From: Kudoa neothunni
Lineage: Eukaryota; Cnidaria
DNA: 64,000 nucleotides
Direction of reading: 5' to 3'
Assembly (NCBI GenBank): GCA_964304625.1
Contig: OZ199838.1
Span: forward strand, 4,836,001 to 4,900,000
Numbering within the stretch: position 1 is the stretch's first letter; each line of letters begins with the position of its first letter. Shown here one piece after another: positions 1-12,153 of this stretch. A model generated the notes under the pieces. That model worked only from the letters and a program-made list of their open reading frames with translations, was not told the DNA's origin and ran no database searches. The position numbers and the translations under genes are program-made.

Positions 1-1169
1 ATTATCCATCTATCGTAGTAAGCACTATTGACGCACTTGGTTCTGTATGGTCTTAAATTTTGTTACCGTTCGTATTGTATAATTCGTCGATAAAATTACT
101 CTTCAAATTGTCATAATTTTACACGCTATGATATTGCACAAATACGTATGATAATACACAGATAGGAGAGTTAATAATAATTTTGCATCACCGGTAAAAT
201 CCATGTTTCCTTCAAGTTAATTAACTTTATTGCTCCGATAGCCAGACTATATATTGTAATAAAGTTAATTATTATAAACTAAACTCTAGTGATACCACCT
301 AATTATTACTGTGAATACGTAGAAGGACGTCAGTTCGGATCTATGATTAGATGTTTTCTCACAAAAGATTGCAATAATAAGACATAAACTGTTATTGAAC
401 TGTTTATGTTAAAAAATCGCGTTTCCACTAATATTACACCCTACGCTCCGTCATACTCGTTATAATTTTTTATCCTTAAACGTTAAAAATTTACGAAAAA
501 AAACAAGTTAGATTTTTAAAGTTGTATGCTGGTTATATTGTTTAGAAAGCAAGATACACAGTTTTGCTATAATCAACGGCTTTATTCTAATCCTAAAGGC
601 ATTAAAATTTGTGTTTGTGATTTTGATTGATCGTAAACGTTAATTCAAAATTAGTTTTAATCTATGAAATTTAATAATTTTACTTTCTAATTAGTAAAAT
701 TAAAAAAAATAAATTCGGGTTTTAATTTGAAAAAATAAATATAAATTCATTATATTTAGGTTTTGTGATAATATACATTGAACCATAAATAAAAATTATT
801 TTTTAAATGATGGATTAAACTGCATAAAATCGATCCAAAGTTTTCACAATTTAATGCGTTTTGTAATACAGTAATCGGATTAAATCGTGTATTTAATGAT
901 TCCGCAAATATTTTTTCGATAATTTTACATATATTATCGCAATACTATTTGATAATTTGATTTCATCAAGTTTTATCCAACTAATGGTCTAATACTATCA
1001 CTCAGAAATGATTTATGTGAATTATACAATTAACTGGCACATATTAAAGGATTAATTTAGCTGAAAAAGTCGGATTAGGCGGTCAGACCCTAACACAACA
1101 TTTTGATAATTTGCATCATTGTAGGTTGTGATTTAGACTGCGTTGAAACGATTGGAGCATAACACCTTA
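1..1169. other. AT-rich intergenic, nothing recognised
   Basis: I see no coding segment, RNA gene or inverted-repeat element here. It is upstream of the first exon of PXYLP1 and would hold that gene's promoter, but no specific motif stands out. Confidence 0.5.
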
Positions 1170-2794
1170 ATGGCTTGGAATGTGAATAAACAATTTGTTG
1201 TTAACCTTATTGTCAGTGTAGTAACTATTTTATCAGCGTATTGTAAGTTGTTTTGCAATTAGTTTGTCTATTTACGCTAAGTTGGTTCAACTTATAGGTA
1301 TATACGCTTATAATAGTAAAACCTGTTCCTTAAAATACAGATACTTACGCCAATGTAATATTGATTACTTTCCAAAAGGTGCTGAAGGGGATAGCCCAGA
1401 TATGGCCACCAAAAGCAGACTAAAAATGGTCTACGTATTTGTGGTTGATTATAAACTTTTAGTTGACGCTGTCTGTATTTTAGACAATCTTCAGACATGG
1501 TGATAGAACTTACGTGACCAACAGCACCATCCAGCTAGACAAACTAATAGAACCTTTAAATATTAGTTGTAGTGCGAACTCATTTATATCGGTTGACGCA
1601 ATACACCAACGAGTCAAACGAGTGGAGAAATGGTTGATCAACTTTGGTCACATTAAAATCTACACCAATATATCTCAAGAGATGGACAATATAGTCACAT
1701 TGCCATACGAGTTTAATGACATTTGTGAAATAGGGGTGCTGACTCCCCGTGGCTTAGTGCAAATGTTTTCTCTTGGTGAGTTTTTCGACAAAAAATATAA
1801 ATCCCACACAAGATTTGGTAAATACAACATTTATCTAAGAACAACAAACAAACTACGCACACGATTGAGTGGCTTGGCATTTGTGGCTGGCCTTGTCAAC
1901 AGTACATATGATCAACTTGTTTCCACCATGAATATACCAAACATTCACGCAACAATTATCGATGACGAAACAGGTCTGCTTCTTGGGGATCCGATCTCTG
2001 GAAGATCTATCACCTGCGAACGAATGTTGAACAAATGGGATAACTTTTTCAACAATTACATTCCATCGCAAAATTTTATAAATCTCTACAATGAGATTTT
2101 GAGTGACCAAAAAATGAACGAAATTTTTGACGGAAACTCCATTGAGCCCCCAAAAATACTCAAAAACTCTCACACGCTATCCAAGTGAACTTATTACGTT
2201 TTCATTGTGATCATTAATTGTTTTAATTGCGAACGGTTTAGGCTCACAGATAGAATCTATATCATGTTTTGCCATCATCGAACAAACCTGTCTCAAATTC
2301 TCAGTGGAAAATTGTCCCCCAAAATGCAAGCCAAACTCATTCAACTAGCCGATATGTTCAATCAACAACAACACCGTTATATGGATCCTGAAGTTGAGGT
2401 CAGAATGGTCATGTTGAACTTTTTTAGAAACGTAGAAATCACCCAAAGTATGGACGACATTTCGAAGGGATATCTTCCCATCTATGTTGACAGTACCCAT
2501 GATTCCACCATATTACCACTGATTATGGCGCTTAAACTTCCCGAATCATTTCATCGATGGCCATCGTTTGCTTCTAGATTAACCTTTGAACTTTGGGATG
2601 ACAATAATCCCCAGATTGGTTACTACTTGAAAATTCTTTACAACGGGGCAGATGTCACTTGCGAGTCTGAGTTATGTGCACATTCTTGTAGTCAACACAA
2701 TAACCAATGTGTCTTTGATGAATTTCAAAGAAGCTATATGAATGGGAACAAACATTATGATTTGGTCCAGGATTTTTTTGACAATCATTGTTAG
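1170..2794 (+). CDS. PXYLP1: 2-phosphoxylose phosphatase 1 (PXYLP1), four exons
   Basis: PXYLP1 is a Golgi type II membrane histidine acid phosphatase. It removes the phosphate from the linkage-region xylose of glycosaminoglycans. Spliced exons 1170-1242, 1298-1434, 1484-2184 and 2242-2794 (GT-AG introns of 55, 49 and 57 nt) give 487 residues; the human protein has 480. A hydrophobic segment at about residues 9-29 is the signal anchor. The catalytic RHGDR motif (in LKMVYTIFRHGDRTY) sits across the third exon start and is lost if the exons are read unspliced. Further family signatures are CEIGVLTPRGLVQ, YLRTTNKLRTRLSG, the proton-donor HD in YVDSTHDSTILP, FASRLTFELWDD and ILYNGADVT. The last two nearly match human PXYLP1 and separate it from lysosomal and prostatic acid phosphatases. 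The catalytic residues visible in the motifs are kept. The start is the first ATG before the anchor. Confidence 0.85.
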
Positions 2795-2849
2795 TTTGTA
2801 CACCTATTATATATTCGAAAAGTTGTGACGATTAATGGTTTTCTCTTTT

Positions 2850-2860
2850 TGCGCATGCGT
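2850..2860. promoter_or_regulatory. NRF-1-like palindrome upstream of LENG1-like gene
   Basis: TGCGCATGCGT lies 34 bp before the LENG1 start codon, inside the 99 bp between PXYLP1 and LENG1. It differs by one base from the NRF-1 consensus core found in many animal housekeeping promoters. This suggests LENG1 has its own promoter. Binding is inferred from the sequence only. Confidence 0.4.
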
Positions 2861-2893
2861 GTTGATTTTTTGCTTACTTTGTGCTCAATTGAA

Positions 2894-3783
2894 ATGAATA
2901 TTCTTCCACATAAAAGGTAAATTTAGGTTGAGCCCAACCTAAAATAATATTTAATAAGTTGGCATACCCGCAATAAAAAAAATATCGAAAAAGTTAAACG
3001 CGATGAGCAGCAGGCGCACACCAAAGAGCAACAACTTCAAAAACGCTCACAACTAGCCGTACTTTATCCAATCGCAGTTTTCCGCATCTGTGTTAGAGCA
3101 ATATAGATAAATATACTAAGTTGGGTGGATCCTTAGAAGCTGTTTTCAACGAGTCCGGAACTACAAACTCTATCAATACAACTGTATTTATTTGATTTAA
3201 AAAAAATCTGACGCAATTTCTACAGAACGTAGATTATATGAAAGATGTTAAGCTGAAGGAGCGAAGGTTCAATGAAACCTACAAATACACTTATTTGAAT
3301 TCTGCCGTCGGAAATATTTCCTCTTCCAAGAATGAGAGTAGTTTAAACGAAGAACTAATATATTTTTTATAATTTGATTGATCTACTTTTCAATAAAGGT
3401 AATAATTCGACACTTTGGTATCTTAAAGATAGATCGAATGTTTATAATGATGCAGCATCTTCAAAAATGGCTGATTCCAAGTATGTTTATTGTAATATTA
3501 AAATAAGCTAAATAAATGGATCAAGAAAAATGAAGCGGTTCAAGCAATTAGAAGACCCTCTCAATATCATAAAAACTAGAACTGATTATATTCGAGATAT
3601 TGAAGATAAAAAATCTACGACATGCATCGTAGTTTCTAATAGCTCAAAAGTGTTTATGTAACTCTTGAGTTCAATTTTTATATGATTTAGGTGGGAAAAA
3701 AACAAAAGAAATCAGTCGAACAATTACGTCAGGAACGCTTACGACGAGAGAAGGAAGCAAAAGATCGAACTGAAAATTACTGA
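2894..3783 (+). CDS. LENG1: LENG1-like protein, seven exons
   Basis: This is a homologue of leukocyte receptor cluster member 1, a conserved basic, charged protein found with spliceosome-linked factors. Exons 2894-2916, 2959-3058, 3121-3183, 3226-3337, 3399-3480, 3526-3628 and 3691-3783 join in frame (576 nt, 191 residues). Signatures are the N-terminus MNILPHKSWHTRNKKN with VKRDEQQA (human MNILPKKSWHVRNKDN, VRRDEAQA), a Trp-Tyr motif STLWYLKDRS, the KQLEDPLNIIK block (human RLDPLREMQ) and the C-terminal SVEQLRQERLRREKEAKDR helix. It stops just where other family members carry a Tyr-Asn-Ser-Gln-type tail, so the C-terminus is short (human 264 residues). The exon 2/3 junction (3059-3120) is the least certain part: the family's F-L-R-K block is not seen there. 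Confidence 0.75.
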
Positions 3784-3786
3784 AGA

Positions 3787-3792
3787 AATAAA
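3787..3792 (+). terminator. Poly(A) signal of LENG1-like gene
   Basis: AATAAA begins three bases after the LENG1 stop codon and is followed by a T-rich stretch. This would give a very short 3' UTR. Confidence 0.45.
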
Positions 3793-3905
3793 AATTTTTT
3801 TTTTTAAATTCTTTGCCACCTATTGTTTTGTATATATTTTGGTTTTGTTTTCATTGTTTCTTTAATTTAAAAATTTATTATTATGTTTTAAATTTTAATT
3901 ATATT

Positions 3906-4398
3906 CAGTAATCTCTCGATATTGCGTAATTTCATTTTTGTCCAAAAAAATTACGTAATAGAAATAAATTAGATAATAGCGAGAAACGCATATACGCAAA
4001 CAAAGCAAATAATTATTTTTTTAAATATTCATTAATTTTGTAGGTTTACTTTGTTTTTTTGGCTATTTGGTGTTATTGTTGTTTATAAGGATTGTAACGA
4101 AAATTAACATATGCGCAACCAGCAGCAGAGCGTTATGGCACCATCGCCTTTAAGCTACGGTTCGAACTCTCCCCGCGATTATTCATTACATTATAATTTA
4201 TAATGTTTGTTTATTTTGATTTAACTTCAATATTTCTTCGAAAACGATTCATTTTCGGATTTGTTGTAATGCGTTTTGAAGATTAAAGGGATTAAAATCA
4301 ACAATATGACACACAATGACAAGAACATCAATTTTTCCTCGTTTTCCAATGTTTTACACTTTGTATAAAATGAATTTCGCAGTATCGAGAGTTTACTG
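3906..4398. mobile_element. Tc1/mariner (pogo/Tigger-like) non-autonomous element
   Basis: The ends are imperfect inverted repeats: CAGTAATCTCTCGATATTGCG-type on the left, and on the right the reverse complement reads CAGTAAACTCTCGATACTGCG. TA follows the right end; the left flank is TT, so one TA duplication has probably mutated. The 493 bp contain no transposase. The CAGT start and CTCGATA core resemble pogo/Tigger ends; the family is inferred from this alone. Confidence 0.6.
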
Positions 4399-5283
4399 TA
4401 ATCCAGTTTAAAAGTAGTCTATAACGTGAAAATTTACTGAAGTTTCTTAATCATATTGACAGCTCTTCATTTGTTGAAATAAATTAAACAAGCCTACTAT
4501 TAGAATGATTTTAAAATATCCATAACGTTATTTAGGCTTTATTTGATGATTAAAAATGCTCAAGAACCGGTTTATATACACTGAACACATCCAAATCTAT
4601 TATGTAATTATGGATATTTTAGCACGAATATCATAATACTCATGTATGCATTGGGAAATTGGAAATTGTTTAGTCCTAATAGCTCCTATTTAGAGCTGAT
4701 AGACATAATTAATATTTTATCTGAAATATTTAATTATTTTTAGCTTCTAATAGGATAATAATTTACCATTAATAAATATTGCAAATTCAAAAAAAAAAAA
4801 ATCTGTGTAGAGTTTGTAGACTTTCCGAAAAAAAAAATTCAAATCAACAAGCGTATACGACACGCCGTTTAGTATTAATCTTCACCACGCAAATAGTCAC
4901 ATTCTTTCCTAAAGTTATCTCATCAGATATTCGCCCGTATCAACCTTTTATTTTTAAGTTGGTTTTCGGTTGCTTTCTCATTAGATATTTGAAACGTGCA
5001 ATTTGCACAGTAAATAATATTCATGTGTCACTAGTTTGAACTACATTTAATTATTCCTAGACCGCCGCTTCACTCGTAGGAACCATAAAAAATTAAATAT
5101 AACAGATTCGAAGAAATAAAATCAGTATACATTTTGTGAGCAAGAGTTGCTGGGATTAAAAATTGTAACCGCGAATGCGTTCACACCTTTTAGGGTTTAA
5201 CTTTATTGCATAAATAGCCGCTGCCTATATGTTTAGCTCCATTTGTAAATAATAAGATTATAAAATGTTAGTTTCTGTTAATA
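4399..5283. other. AT-rich intergenic
   Basis: There are only short chance reading frames, including a poly-A/poly-G rich stretch near 4790-4840. Nothing recognised. Confidence 0.4.
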
Positions 5284-6670
5284 CAGTAGGCAATCGATTT
5301 TCCGTATTTTGGTGCGTGCGCAGACAATTGAAGTATTTTTTATTGATGTAATATAATTAAGTTCACAATTATTAACTTTTAAAAATATTTTTGCCTTTCT
5401 TACATTAATTTAAGAAAATCTGGTGGTGATGCATTTAGATCGCTGTCATTTTCAATAATGCGGTTTTTAACCGAAATTCTCGTGTTGTTGGAAGTTGGAC
5501 TGTGAAAAAATTATTCGTTTATTAAGAGATAATAGTTAACTTGATGAATTATTTGATAAATACTTGAATAACGTTATATAATTTAGATTCATAGTGAAAA
5601 GTTGAGCTACAGATATACATATAAATTGTTAGCAATTATTTTGAAGTATTATTTTAACAAATTAGATATATTTTAAATATGTCATCATCATCATTCTTGC
5701 TTCCTTATTTTACCCAAATTAAATGGGTAAATTTTTACTGCAGTTTAAAACTCGTTAATTCTTATGATGACAAATCAAAGAACGATCTGAACAACTACTA
5801 AAAGTGGATGTATAAAATTAGCTCATAAACATTTTAGATCTCTTTTCTAGGTGTGAATTGGATTACAGACGTAAATCAAAGTTTATCTTGAAAAATGTAT
5901 ACATAAAATTATTTGACATTGTTTTTTTATTGAATAGTGTAGTCTTACATAAATTGCACAAAAAAAGGTCGGTAGAAGATTTTGCAGCAATAACACTCAG
6001 TTTTTTTCTATTAGTTATGGTAACATTTTTGAGTGCATAAATGACCACCCCAGAAAATTGACCCTTTTTAATTAAGGCGCGATTTATATTCACAAAAGCT
6101 CCTATAAGTAGTAAATTTTTTTGTATATTTAATTTCTAAAATAAATCGATTTCCTTGACTCTAATGCTTTTAACCAATTATAAACTATATCGTAAAAATT
6201 GTTATTTGACCAATTTTCCATAATGTTTCTTTTGAATTAATCCAAGCTTATTTTACATGAGGAAATTAATTCGGCATTATTATTTCAGCAGTTGTCAAAA
6301 CAGAAATAGGTACGAGATAAAAATCGCCAAAGAATATAAAAGATTTACCGGCTTTTATTCGCAATTTTTTTAAAAATGGAGAACTAATAAACCTTTCTTT
6401 ATGTATAAATTATTTACAATGTTATCATGGATGTAATTACTTTAAAAAAAGGACTGGAAATTTGGGTTGGAACCAATAAGTTTCGTGAAATCGATAATCC
6501 CTATTTTAATAAAAAAATTCCGTTATAAATTATTTTTTTCTTATAACTTTTAATTTTAATTGCGTAAAATAAACTTTCTTAGTTCATAGGAATTGTTTAA
6601 CTCTTATAATTATATATATATATATATATGAGAAGAAAAAGTAAAGGTACGTAAAATCGATTACCTACTG
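5284..6670. mobile_element. TA-flanked terminal-inverted-repeat element
   Basis: The left end CAGTAGGCAATCGATTTT and the right end (reverse complement CAGTAGGTAATCGATTTT) match over about 23 bases with two mismatches. Both are bordered by TA, as expected for Tc1/mariner-type insertion. The 1,387 bp interior is AT-rich, holds a TA microsatellite near 6610-6630 and has no recognisable transposase, so it is non-autonomous or very old. Confidence 0.6.
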
Positions 6671-7384
6671 TACATTGTAATTATATCTAACCGTTAACTG
6701 TGAGGGATAATAATTTGTATAAAGCATATTATAAAACTTATTAACTTCAGTCATACATAAAATTCAGTAATCAAAGATGGATTAACCAAATCCTTTTGAA
6801 TCATTTGATTTTATATTCTAAGTAAATTCCTTAGGGTATAAAAATTCCATATCGTGACCTATGATTGGGCTATTGCAATAGGCAATATAACGGTCGATTT
6901 TCATTCAAGATGTTATATTCCTCGTGTATTTATTTCGAGGGATCTGCAATAAAAATTAGCTTCAATATCGGTCCATAGTTCGTTCGCAATTACTTTGACA
7001 GAAAAATAAAACCTATCTCGACCTGAGATAACGAAGTGTGAGGTCATGAGTTCAAATCCATCCTCAATCAGACTCATTGTTTCCGCATAATGCGTCCTCA
7101 TTCTGTAATCGAAACATTTGTAAGTGTTTTTTTTTTCCAATCATTTTCTCCATCGTGCCCATTTAAAAAAAAAAGATTCCGTTCCCAACCTTTTTTAAAA
7201 GGATTGATTTTCAACTTAAACCGTCAAAACTTCAATTCAAGCATTTATCGCATTAAAATTTGAAAGCAATTAATATATACTTCTTAAATCATTCAAATTA
7301 AAATATTTCCGATCAGACCTAATTTAATTTATCGAGAGATCTTAAAATTTAACACCTTGATTTCTTCATTTCGTCAAAAATAGC
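6671..7384. other. Intergenic, unique left flank of the duplicated block
   Basis: AT-rich. A B-box-like GTTCAAATCC near 7050 does not fold as a tRNA arm. An open plus-strand stretch beginning just before 7385 and ending at about 7460 (TFGDSTHIRQDFHIYGG) could be a terminal exon, but I cannot connect it to anything. Confidence 0.3.
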
Positions 7385-7698
7385 ATTAAGTGAAACTTTT
7401 GGTGATTCGACCCATATAAGGCAAGACTTTCATATATACGGAGGGCTTATAAGCCAAAAATAAATAATCAAGGTAGAAAATCAATCAATATTATTTTTGC
7501 TTAAATCAAAAACAAGGGAAATCACGACCATTAATGTGACAAGATTGGAATTAAAACCATTCCGATTCAATTGGAGGGTAAAGACCATATTAAATGCTAA
7601 TATTTATTTTTATATAATTAGTCGTTGCTTTTAGTCTTATTATATTCATTGTCACTTAACAATAAACGATATCAATAATTGTGGTATTAATTTCATAG

Positions 7699-7960
7699 TG
7701 CGCCATATTGTCCAATCATCTGACCATTATCGATGTCACATCAATGCTCGGTATTTTCCACGTCCTACCGGAGCAGTTCATCAAACGCTCAAAAATTTCG
7801 ATTCCCTGCCAAACTTTTTCCACGTCCGTTCCCATTGGTCGGGAGCACTTGATTACAATGTTTTTACACTCTTTCTATGTTGGATGCAACTGCAGTTATA
7901 ATTCGGTCCAGTGAGAGGGGTCAAATTAAATATTCGGATCTTCGGGAAAGTATTAAATAA
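7699..7960 (+). CDS. Terminal exon of an unrecognised plus-strand gene (copy 1, frame broken)
   Basis: Same exon as 21803-22063. A run of five Ts at about 7861-7865, four in the other copy, shifts the frame and causes an early stop. This is probably a sequencing error. See the second copy for the description. Confidence 0.4.
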
Positions 7961-7982
7961 TAAAATATTTATTAAAAGCTAC

Positions 7983-8006
7983 CATAAAGAGCCACCGCTC
8001 TTTATG
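7983..8006. other. Perfect hairpin between convergent genes (copy 1)
   Basis: CATAAAGAGC and GCTCTTTATG form a perfect 10 bp stem around a CACC loop. It lies between the plus-strand exon ending at 7960 and the 3' end of GARS, close to facing AATAAA and TTTATT poly(A) signals. Confidence 0.6.
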
Positions 8007-8240
8007 ATTGAACTGGCTGGGTCATAACCACGAAATAAGGATGACCAATTGGTTGAATACCCAAATTACCATCATCTCCGTAGAATTGAGCAAGGATTTT
8101 CGTGCGGCTCAATGCGATGACTATAACGCCGACTTATCGAATTGGGACTGACCAAACAGAATTCCAAAAACACAAAAAATTGTATTAGATATTTTACTCT
8201 GCAAACACAAAAAAGCTAGTGCGAAATAAATTAATGTTAT

Positions 8241-11135
8241 TTAATCTAATGGGTTTGTGATTTGGAAAAGTCCAAATTTATCAGTATAGTATTTCCATGT
8301 TTTTTTGTTGTTGACCAAATTATTGACAATTTCAACAGCCTCGCCAATCTAACGTAACCATGAAAAAAGCTTCGCACAAAATCACATACAGATGTTCTTA
8401 TTTGCGTAGTGGAATCTCTTTCACGTACGGTCACAGTAGCTTTTTCGAGGTTGGTTTCTTTAAGAGTATCAAAATCTATAGTGAAAATAAATGGGATTCC
8501 AATTTCATCAGTTCTAGCATATCGACGTCCAATCGATCCACTATAGTCATCCTTCTTATAAGATAGACCACACTCGTTACAGCGATCGACTATAACTCAA
8601 AATTAACGAAAAAAATTGAATAATCAATTCACTTATTTCATTAATGTATGGAATGAAATGGTTCTTTTTGCTTATAGGAAGTATAGCGCATTTGATTGGG
8701 GCAACTATACTGGGTATGGCCAGATACTACATTGAATGTTTGCTGGAATAAAATCTAAGTGACCGGCTAAAACACAACCTGTCTAGACGGATCGTCCGAT
8801 CTAGTTCTGAACACATGCTCGAGAAGTGAGTACATAATTCTTCCAAGTCCAAACGAAGGTTCGATCACATGAGGTTCAATATCAATAACTAAATCATATT
8901 CGAATTGTTAGAACGTTTGAGTTGGTACCCACAAATCTACCATAAACATCGTTGATCTTTTGTTCTACTTTTAACACCATCTCTTTAGTGATAGTATATT
9001 CTTTGTCGTTTACAGTGGCAACGAAACAACTAGTTAGACAATTTTGATCATTACTATAAACAGATTCATAAATATTAATACCCCATATCGCAAAGTTGTT
9101 TCTCATAAGCCATTACTTGCTGCTTGTCGAGTTTTTCGATAAAGATTGAAATATCGTTGGAATCCTTTTTGAAAGTCTTACCGACGAGTTTTTTGTCCAA
9201 AATAAAACGATATATTTCAACTTTTATCTAAAAAAATAATTTTATATGTGGTTAACAAAACACACAATCTATACGGTTTATCGAGGTCTTGTTGAGCTAC
9301 CAACTTCTCGTTAGTGTGTAATGTGTGTTGTTTTAAATCATAACAGCTTCTATCGGCACATCCAACACATTCAATCCAACCCTAATAATAAAAAAATTGA
9401 ATTAATACCAAATACAAAGTTTTATCTATTAAAGTTATACATAGGATGTTTTAATTTCAGCATCCCAACACTCACATGCATAATGCGCCATTTCATTTGG
9501 AAGATGCTGACGGAATCTTAGTAGGTCAGGATTCACACCAACAGCCAACAAAAACATGCTGATTCTCCCAATAAAATATGCCACTGTGGTGTTGGAAATA
9601 ACTTTTGAATCAACAGCCTCTTTCAGAGTCATTTGTTTAGGACTAGAGCCTGACAGTTGCATTGTCGTAGCATACAACTTAACAATAACATCCTGCACCT
9701 GACCAAACCTAGGATGAGACTTGTCATTAGGATTGACAAAATGTTCAATTTCAGCCATTGTAAACTCTCTAAGAGCACACATAAATATTTTTTAATTAAA
9801 AGTTCGACAAAATAACCAACCTAACACGAAGCAATCCTGATCTAGGTGAAATCTCATTTCTGAATCCGCATCCCCACTTGAGCAGCTGCAAACGGTAGTT
9901 TACCATTGTTGAATTCCAACAGACGTTTAAAATTGACAAATATTCCTTGTGCTGTCTCAGGTCTTAAGAATCTATAAATCAGTTGAATAAATTTTAGCAA
10001 AATCCACATAATTAACCCTTTTAGTGCCCCTGTAGGACCAATGGATGTTGAAAACATTAAATTGAACTCGGCGGCTTTAGTAAGTTTATTATTTAGGTTG
10101 GAATTAATAGAGTATTTTTCAATAATTTCGTCTAATTTTTCTGCGCCGTAATTATCCAACTATACCGATCAGTTCATCGTTCGATCAGTTAAAACTAATA
10201 ACTAAATTACTTCTCGCAGAATAACTTCACATTCAGATTTGGTGGCTTCGTTTGTTTTCTTGTTTGATAACAACTTTTCGATGTGTGCTACAGATGATAA
10301 TTAGACAACAAGAACATTAAAGTAAATTCACTGGGATTCAAACAAGTGAACACTACCTTTAATAAGATGGTCAGCTCTATAACAGTCTCCAGTTACTGTA
10401 TCCTTAACCATTAAATCTACGAATTTTTTCACATGACCAGATGCTCTTAAATTAATATTAATATCTTTATTTAAAATTTGTTTTTGTTTTACTCGAGAAC
10501 ATGATATGGGGTCAATGAGAACAATGCACTTCAAGCATTTGATCGTGGATAATAAAATGCTTTTTCCAAAGACTAATAACGTTCGATTCTAGAGCTGCAC
10601 CCATGGGTCCGTAATCATATAGTCCGGAAACACCTAACGACATTTCCAAACGAAAAATCCAATATGTTTATTACCTCCATAGATTTCAAATGATGGTGCA
10701 TAAAAAAATCTTCTTTTTAAAAGATCCTCAACCTTTGAACGATCTAACACCGGTTCCGATGGATTTGATTGTTTTTCCTAATTAACAACATGTAAATGGA
10801 GTTAAATAAGCCATTCCATTAGAAAATAGAAACCATTTGATTTAATTTGCTTTTGCGTAAATTGAGTTCCCTTACAGCACACAAAATATCCATATCAGTT
10901 GCATTATTTTCCTTTAGTTTACGTACGAAATCACCCTACAATCGAATGATTCTACTTCTATTAAATACTGTTTACTTGTTCTTTTTATGGCTAACTTTAA
11001 AACTTCTAATTCTCCAGTTGAAGACATTTTTCTTATGCTCAATGTATATTTTGATTTGATCCCGTTAGCGAAAAATGTGCCAAGTTTAATGAAACTATAC
11101 AACGGAATCTGGACACTGCGCAATAACAGTGACAT
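8241..11135 (-). CDS. GARS1: Glycyl-tRNA synthetase (copy 1, several one-base frame breaks)
   Basis: Same gene as 22343-25238. Compared with that copy, this one differs at four sites where its own version breaks the expected GARS frame: an extra C at 9872-9875, a missing C at the splice donor near 9274, a missing T near 10515, and an extra T at 10982-10986 in exon 1. At 10772-10776 this copy (five Ts) keeps the frame and the other does not. A merged consensus is intact. Mitochondrial start at 11135, cytosolic start at 11027. Confidence 0.85.
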
Positions 11136-11179
11136 ATGCACGTGCTATCGACGTTCGTTGTTTTTTGATTGGTCTTCTT

Positions 11180-11595
11180 CCGCATATAAAGAATCAAGTT
11201 TTAGAGTTTTATGTAATTCATAGACTAAAAAATATCGTATTAAATATTTTTTCAATACGAAAATATTTTATTGCCGTAAAGCTCCAAATCATTTGTCTTA
11301 TTAGGAGAATGAATTTTATTGCCTTATTTACAATGATGATAAGACCAAATTTTTTAAATTGATGCCTTTTGGCAATAATGTAGATTTTTTTCAGGATAAA
11401 TGTGGCAGAAGCTATTGGCATGATAAATTTTAGTCCTAAACGGTATGTATGTTTGCCTTATGGAAATTTTAATCCCAGAAACTATTACTCACAATCTGTA
11501 TACAATTTTAATTTTCTAGAATCTGCTATATTAAATTATTTAGTTCTACTGCTTCGCTCTTAGGCGCCACAAACAATTATAGTCCAAATTAGAGA
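11180..11595 (+). CDS. Possible plus-strand gene divergent from GARS (copy 1)
   Basis: Counterpart of 25283-25696. This copy lacks one T in the run near 11539, which closes the last open stretch early. See the second copy. Confidence 0.25.
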
Positions 11596-12153
11596 CACCT
11601 GAATATTATTTGCCGTGCCAATAAGCCACCTTGCAAAAGCACTTTGGTATAGTCCTGTATCACCTTAGTATGCAATCATGGGCTAGCAGCTATTAGTATT
11701 TTCTACTATCTCATTCACTATTCATTTGTCTGGACATTTTATTGATTTCAATCTTTTGTTTTTATATTAGAATATTTTTGTACGTGGTGAAAAACTCAAT
11801 CACAAATACGGGTCTAAGGAGTTAGGACAATGGTTCTTAAACCTTTTTTCTCAGCTGACCCCCAATTTGTTTAAGGACTTATCACGGACCCCTATCTTGT
11901 TTTAATGCATAATCCAATCATACATATAAATATTTTACACTTACGTTCCCATTGTTCACTTCAGTGAATAGATCAAAAAAGATTTAAGATTATTGTTAAA
12001 TTATTTATTTAAACAAGAATAAATTTAAAATTGTATATAATTTTAATATTAGTTTGATTTAAAAAGTTCTTTATGAAAAAGGAAAATTTGGGAACGAAAA
12101 TAAAAACTTGAATTACACATCTATTACCTCCGATTTCGGCTGACCTTGCATAT
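11596..12153. other. Intergenic with a hAT-like end
   Basis: Near 11829 the sequence CAATGGTTCTTAAACC followed by GACCCCC resembles a hAT terminal repeat, but I found no partner end. Nothing else recognised. The second copy is near 25930. Confidence 0.3.

Noticed and set aside
1514-2188. Acid phosphatase lacking the catalytic RHG motif (pseudoenzyme)
   Set aside because: The motif RHGDR lies just upstream of the apparent start, in the same exon (from 1484). It was hidden only by starting too late.
3059-3077. 19 nt intron in the LENG1-like gene
   Set aside because: It leads to a stop soon after. A 62 nt intron ending at 3120 keeps the frame for the whole gene.
7040-7075. tRNA or tRNA-derived SINE (B-box-like GTTCAAATCC)
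   Set aside because: The flanking bases do not form a T-arm, no A box was found at the right spacing, and there is no repeat boundary.
8360-8566. Plus-strand reading frames opposite GARS exons (and their copies near 22.5 kb)
   Set aside because: They are mirror images of the GARS anticodon-binding exons and have no independent support.
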